Assembly: GCA_038229415.1 (NCBI GenBank)
Contig: JBBROM010000005.1
Coordinates: 186,001-250,000 of the forward strand
Direction: 5' to 3'
Source of the DNA: JANXUR01 sp038229415
GTDB taxonomy: Bacteria; Acidobacteriota; Terriglobia; Terriglobales; Acidobacteriaceae
DNA: 64,000 bases
Under the pieces are notes generated by a model that saw only the letters and a list, made by a program, of their open reading frames with translations, was not told the DNA's origin and made no database searches. Made by a program: the position numbers and the translations under genes. This document shows positions 60,907 to 64,000 of the stretch, piece by piece; the first letter of the stretch is position 1, and each line of letters opens with the position of its first letter.

Positions 60907-61062
60907 ACCGCCCCCACATTGCAAGTCCCGAAGGGACGACTGAGACCGTCGGGTTTTTCGAAGACTCAAAACCGTCACGACTCTGCCGATGCCCCACCCT
61001 GTATACGCACGCGTAAAATAGAACTAACAATCCGCTCAACTCGATTCGCGAATCATATTCAG

Positions 61063-62067
61063 ATGCCTATGACCCAACCCCCCATTTCCGCAATCCTCGC
61101 TGCGCCCGCCGACCCCGCACTCCCCCCATGGCTGCGCGAACTCTATCCCTTTTCACCGCGCACGGCCACGATCAACGGCCACCGCATGAGCTTCGTCGAA
61201 CTCGGCTCGCCACTCGCGCCACCGGTCATCCTTTTACACGGCAATCCCACATGGTCGTTCCTCTGGCGGACGCTGATTCCCCGCCTCGCCGACCGCTATC
61301 GCGTCATCGCGCCCGACTGGATCGGCTTCGGCCTCTCCGACAAACCCGTCAACGCGGCCTATCACTCCATCCAGCAGCACTCCGCCGATCTCGAAGCGCT
61401 GCTCGATGCACTCGCCGAAGAAAACTCCGCCTTCCGCGCGCAAAAAATCATGCTGGTCATGCACGACTGGGCTGGCCCCATCGGCCTCGACTACGCCGCC
61501 CGCAATCCCCAGCGTATTCGCAAGCTGGTGCTGGTCAACAGTTGGCTCGCGCCCTCGCCCATCGCCGGACAGGTGCGCCTCAAGCCCGCTCTGTGCCTCG
61601 GCATCGGCGGCCCGCTCGCCCGCTGGGCCGACGACGCCCTCAATCTCTCCATCCCCGCCGCCGTGAGCACCACCGGCAATCAGGCGCTCGCCGCCCGCGT
61701 AGTGGACGCCTATAAGTTCCCCTTTATTCGCAGCGTAAGTGACAGGCGCCGCATCGCCCCCGGCGCCTTCTTCCGCATGACGGAGCAGAGCAGTGAAGGA
61801 ATGCGAACGCTGGCAAATCCCGCGCAATCTGACTTACTGCCAGCCCTCGCCAAGTTAGACGCCCCAGCAGAAATCCTGTGGGGCGCGAAAGACCCCCTCT
61901 GCGCCAAGTTCGCAGCGACGACGCTGTACGACGCCCTGCCCAACGCCCGCGAACCCTTCGGCCTAGACTTCCACGGACACATGCTCCCCGAAGAAACCCC
62001 AGAAGCCCTGCTCACCCGCATCTTCGAAGAAGTGAAGCCGCAACCCGTGCTGCGAATCTTGCTGTAA
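61063..62067 (+). CDS. alpha/beta hydrolase, haloalkane dehalogenase-like
   Basis: 334 residues. HGNPTWSFLWR at 59-69 (oxyanion/halide Asn61), nucleophile Asp135 followed by Trp136 in MHDWAGPIG, a late Asp in WGAKDPLC and catalytic His in DFHGHMLPEE. The Asp nucleophile with Asn and Trp halide-binding partners is the haloalkane dehalogenase pattern, but many family members of this class have unknown natural substrates. The start is set at the ATG at 61063 (another lies at 61069); the long upstream frame is repeat DNA. Confidence 0.85.
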   Translation: MPMTQPPISAILAAPADPALPPWLRELYPFSPRTATINGHRMSFVELGSPLAPPVILLHGNPTWSFLWRTLIPRLADRYRVIAPDWIGFGLSDKPVNAAYHSIQQHSADLEALLDALAEENSAFRAQKIMLVMHDWAGPIGLDYAARNPQRIRKLVLVNSWLAPSPIAGQVRLKPALCLGIGGPLARWADDALNLSIPAAVSTTGNQALAARVVDAYKFPFIRSVSDRRRIAPGAFFRMTEQSSEGMRTLANPAQSDLLPALAKLDAPAEILWGAKDPLCAKFAATTLYDALPNAREPFGLDFHGHMLPEETPEALLTRIFEEVKPQPVLRILL

Positions 62068-62411
62068 CCAAATCTCGCGTGGTTGCAAACGCTCGCCAGA
62101 AGCCTGTGTGGGGACGGGCGCCCTCGCCCGTCCAGTCGCCCGCAGGGCGAAGCGGCTGCCCGCCCAAAAATTCAGCCGGGGGCATATAAACAAACGACGG
62201 TGGGACGAAGTTCCCCCGATGCAGGTGTAAGCCAGTCACCCTGTCCGTCCAAGCCGGGCGAATTCCGCGCCACCACCCCAGCCGCGTAAGCGGCGGAACA
62301 AGATAGCCCAGGGCGTAAGCCCGGGGTCAGCACGGAAAAAGTTTTAGAGCCCCGTAGGGGCGGCACCATAACGCAGCCCCAATCCGCAGCGCGAGACGTG
62401 GGGCACCCGGC
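62068..62411. other. 344-bp spacer with hairpin chain
   Basis: No gene. It contains a family B repeat (62104-62138) and a chain of small hairpins: gccgc/gcggc (62281-62294), gggcgtaagccc (62311-62322) and gccccgtaggggc (62349-62361). The stretch is between a plus-strand hydrolase and a minus-strand gene and may include termination signals for both. Confidence 0.7.
62104..62138 (+). repeat. family B repeat, reference copy
   Basis: ctgtgtggggacgggcgccc then tcgcccgtccagtcg. The internal gacgggcg / cgcccgtc pairs form an 8-bp stem. Nearly identical to 37649-37682 in reverse. Confidence 0.75.
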
Positions 62412-62837
62412 TTACTTCTTCTTGGCTATCCGTTGCGCGAGGGCTGCGGCGTTGGCTGCTACTGCGGCGCGGATGAGTTGCTTGAAGGCAGCTTGGTTGA
62501 TCTTCTCGCCTTCGCGGAGGTCAATGGCACGGCGCACGTTGCCTTCGAGGCTGGCGTTGAAGAGTTGCTTGGGATCGGGCAGGGAGGCTCCGCGAGCGAA
62601 GGTGAGCTTGACGACCTGCTTGTGAGTTTCTCCGGTGCAGACGATGCCGTCATGGGAGAAGACGGGGGTGCCGGGGCTCGTTGCCTTCACCCATTTCCAC
62701 TCTTCTTCGATGTTTGGGTCGGCGTCGTGGATGAGCTTGCGCATAAGGGCGAGGGTATCGCCGCGCCAGTCGGCGAGGTTTTTGATCTTGGCGTCTATTT
62801 GGGCGGTGGCAGATTCGATGGGTATGGGCTTTTTCAT
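62412..62837 (-). CDS. DUF1801 (YdhG/YdeI-like) protein
   Basis: 141 residues. IHDADPNIEEEWKWVKATSPGTPVFSHDGIVC followed by VVKLTFARGASLPDP matches the DUF1801 fold, a small alpha+beta domain also called iron-chaperone-like. No biochemical role is established. C-terminal helix AFKQLIRAAVAANAAALAQRIAKKK. Single gene on the minus strand; the region upstream (62838-62976) has no other gene. Confidence 0.85.
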   Translation of the reverse strand: MKKPIPIESATAQIDAKIKNLADWRGDTLALMRKLIHDADPNIEEEWKWVKATSPGTPVFSHDGIVCTGETHKQVVKLTFARGASLPDPKQLFNASLEGNVRRAIDLREGEKINQAAFKQLIRAAVAANAAALAQRIAKKK

Positions 62838-62976
62838 GGGTGACTCCCACTCTTGTAGTTAATTTAGCTTTCGCGCTGCGCGATGTGCAAGTTGCGCGAG
62901 TGGAATCCTCTCCCAGTGTAGAACCTATCCCACTCAAGTCAGAAGCGGGCTTGAGTGGGCCATCGGCCACAGCACG

Positions 62977-63423
62977 TTGCACAGCATACGATTTGAAGCA
63001 TACGATGTGATTCGAGGGAGTCATCAGCCTGTGGACGCCATTTATAACATTCCGTGCCCAGATTGCGGACCGACGCAATGGTGTTCTGCAACCGCGCTCG
63101 AACAAGTCGCAGGTGAGTCGCCTGTTGTTTTCATCTGCCCGCGCTGCAAGACAGGTTTTTGGTACAACTTCGAGGGAAAATCCCCTGACGCCCCAATGGC
63201 CGGACCGCGCGACGCGACGAACTGGCGATATCCAGAGCCGGTAGTTTTCGCGGCAGGCTGCACCGACGATCATTGCTTACTTGGGGTTCGATTGGTGACC
63301 CTTCGCACTCCGGGCACTTCAAGAGAAGTTGTGCTAGCGGAATCGTCCACATGGAAGTTGGACAAAATCCGGTGTAAGGATGGTCATCCGCTCGTGTTTC
63401 CGGACCCTTCAGACGCCTCATGA
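62977..63423 (+). CDS. hypothetical protein with two CPxC pairs
   Basis: 148 residues if started at the TTG; GTG codons at 63007 and 63031 are alternatives, the latter with gagggag about 11 bases upstream. Two pairs, CPDC and CPRC, about 35 residues apart look like a zinc ribbon, followed by a beta-rich part (NWRYPEPVVFAAGCTDDHC). Not recognised. Coding potential is moderate. Confidence 0.5.
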   Translation: MHSIRFEAYDVIRGSHQPVDAIYNIPCPDCGPTQWCSATALEQVAGESPVVFICPRCKTGFWYNFEGKSPDAPMAGPRDATNWRYPEPVVFAAGCTDDHCLLGVRLVTLRTPGTSREVVLAESSTWKLDKIRCKDGHPLVFPDPSDAS

Positions 63424-63463
63424 GCATTATGCTGTGGTGCAATTGCTCTCGCAGCCTACCTTT

Positions 63464-63934
63464 TCATTTTGGTATGACAGGGCTGCTGGTTAGCGATTTC
63501 TGAACAACGACCCCCAAAACAGTGGAACCTTCGGGCGTCTGTAACACAAGCTCGTCTTCGGTCCAATGGCGTAGGAAGTTTCCGCGCCTAATGTCGCTGT
63601 CAACGCGTGCCTCCACCTCAGCGCCGAGGCTTATTGCCTTCCTTTGAAAGCCATGCTTGCCATAGAGATTCCTTGGAAAATACTGAGCGGTATACTGAAC
63701 GCCGCCCATCTCGACGGTGAGCAAAACAACCGGCGCGGAATTGGGGATGATAAGAGTGCCCGAGCCAGGGATCGGAGGCCCTGCTAGTGGCTGAACCGGT
63801 TGACTATTGATTACTGTTGGTGCACCACTGATGCTGCTCTTTCCGATTGAGACGATCTTTGCCTTTTGAAAATCGGCGCTCCACAACGGCAAACACTGGA
63901 ACAAACAACAAAGAAGAGTGACGGATAATTTCAT
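63464..63934 (-). CDS. secreted hypothetical protein, 156 aa
   Basis: A signal peptide (MKLSVTLLCCLFQCLPLWSA) followed by a beta-rich domain with no cysteines. A Pro/Gly-rich segment (about 47-65) leads into strands such as VVLLTVEMGGVQYTAQYF. No family recognised. It ends the window on the minus strand and may have further neighbours outside. Confidence 0.6.
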   Translation of the reverse strand: MKLSVTLLCCLFQCLPLWSADFQKAKIVSIGKSSISGAPTVINSQPVQPLAGPPIPGSGTLIIPNSAPVVLLTVEMGGVQYTAQYFPRNLYGKHGFQRKAISLGAEVEARVDSDIRRGNFLRHWTEDELVLQTPEGSTVLGVVVQKSLTSSPVIPK

Positions 63935-64000
63935 TTTACCCCCTACCTAAAGTCCTCAATGTAACGCCCTGAGAATGCGCCAGTAGAGTCTAGAAGTCAA

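Larger units (their letters stand above)
60507..61062. other. 556-bp repeat-rich spacer
   Basis: No gene supported, although a plus-strand frame is open across it and joins the following hydrolase. It holds a cluster of short caagc-type repeats (60605-60715), two family B repeats, short hairpins such as ttcggagc / gctccgaa (60742-60760), a perfect 12-bp stem gtaagcccggca / tgccgggcttac (60868-60906), and gtcccgaagggac (60925-60937). The promoter of cdaA should lie at its left end. Confidence 0.75.

Noticed and set aside
60682..61062. Long N-terminal extension of the haloalkane dehalogenase-like protein
   Set aside because: It translates palindromic repeat DNA and lies ahead of a normal family start at 61063.

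Overview
The window reads as a stretch of core chromosome from a GC-rich, Gram-negative bacterium, most likely an acidobacterium of the Terriglobia (Koribacter-like) type. Clues are a secreted GloVer-repeat protein, an MCE protein with a long glycine/lysine repeat tail, a TonB-dependent receptor with an N-terminal carboxypeptidase-like domain, several secreted M13 peptidases and amidohydrolases, and families of palindromic intergenic repeats. The taxonomic call is inference from gene style; there is no rRNA gene in the window. I see no phage, insertion sequence, CRISPR array or tRNA gene.

Layout. 0.2-1.6 kb: a minus-strand pair, JAMM peptidase and cysteine synthase, resembling the CysM/Mec pair of carrier-protein-dependent cysteine synthesis. 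1.8-4.7 kb: small accessory genes (hypothetical, VOC protein, GloVer protein, NTF2-like protein). 4.9-14 kb: housekeeping genes gltX, a TIGR01777 epimerase, the (p)ppGpp synthetase/hydrolase, ridA, rpmB, a DUF971 protein, a UvrD/PcrA helicase and a tiny basic protein. 14-20 kb: amino-acid permease, adenosine deaminase, secreted amidohydrolase, ACT protein, radical SAM protein. 20-25 kb: YIP1 membrane protein, a lone OppF-type ATPase, rpe, bamD and a response regulator. 25-31 kb: valS, nadC, selA, acpS. 31-36.6 kb: an MCE protein and two tandem M13 peptidases. 36.7-43.7 kb: lipA, a cytochrome c lipoprotein, PBP4-type dacB, a mutarotase-like protein, folP, a PQQ-type sugar dehydrogenase and dtd. 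43.8-49 kb: a pair of amidohydrolases (the second without its metal-binding HxH), acpP-fabF and a DUF374 acyltransferase. 49-51.6 kb: a cobalamin riboswitch and the BtuB-like receptor it should control. 51.6-60.5 kb: class II aldolase, queA, a eukaryote-like cysteine dioxygenase, polA, and the c-di-AMP operon cdaA-cdaR-glmM plus a small membrane gene. 60.5-64 kb: repeat-rich spacers, a haloalkane-dehalogenase-like hydrolase, a DUF1801 protein and two hypotheticals.

How it fits together. Envelope building is the strongest theme: bamD, dacB, glmM with c-di-AMP synthesis, acpS/acpP/fabF and DUF374, MCE transport, and many secreted hydrolases. Translation and stress form a second theme: gltX, valS, queA, dtd, selA, rpmB and rsh. 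Convergent gene pairs are usually separated by near-perfect bidirectional hairpin terminators or overlap by a few bases.

No obviously new multi-gene system is visible. The items most worth a second look are a palindromic repeat family with conserved arms and a changing centre, one copy of which is translated in frame inside the PcrA helicase; the catalytic-residue loss in one amidohydrolase of a tandem pair; a bacterial cysteine dioxygenase with the residues of the mammalian Cys-Tyr cofactor; the JAMM/CysM pair without a visible carrier; and selA without selB or selC nearby.
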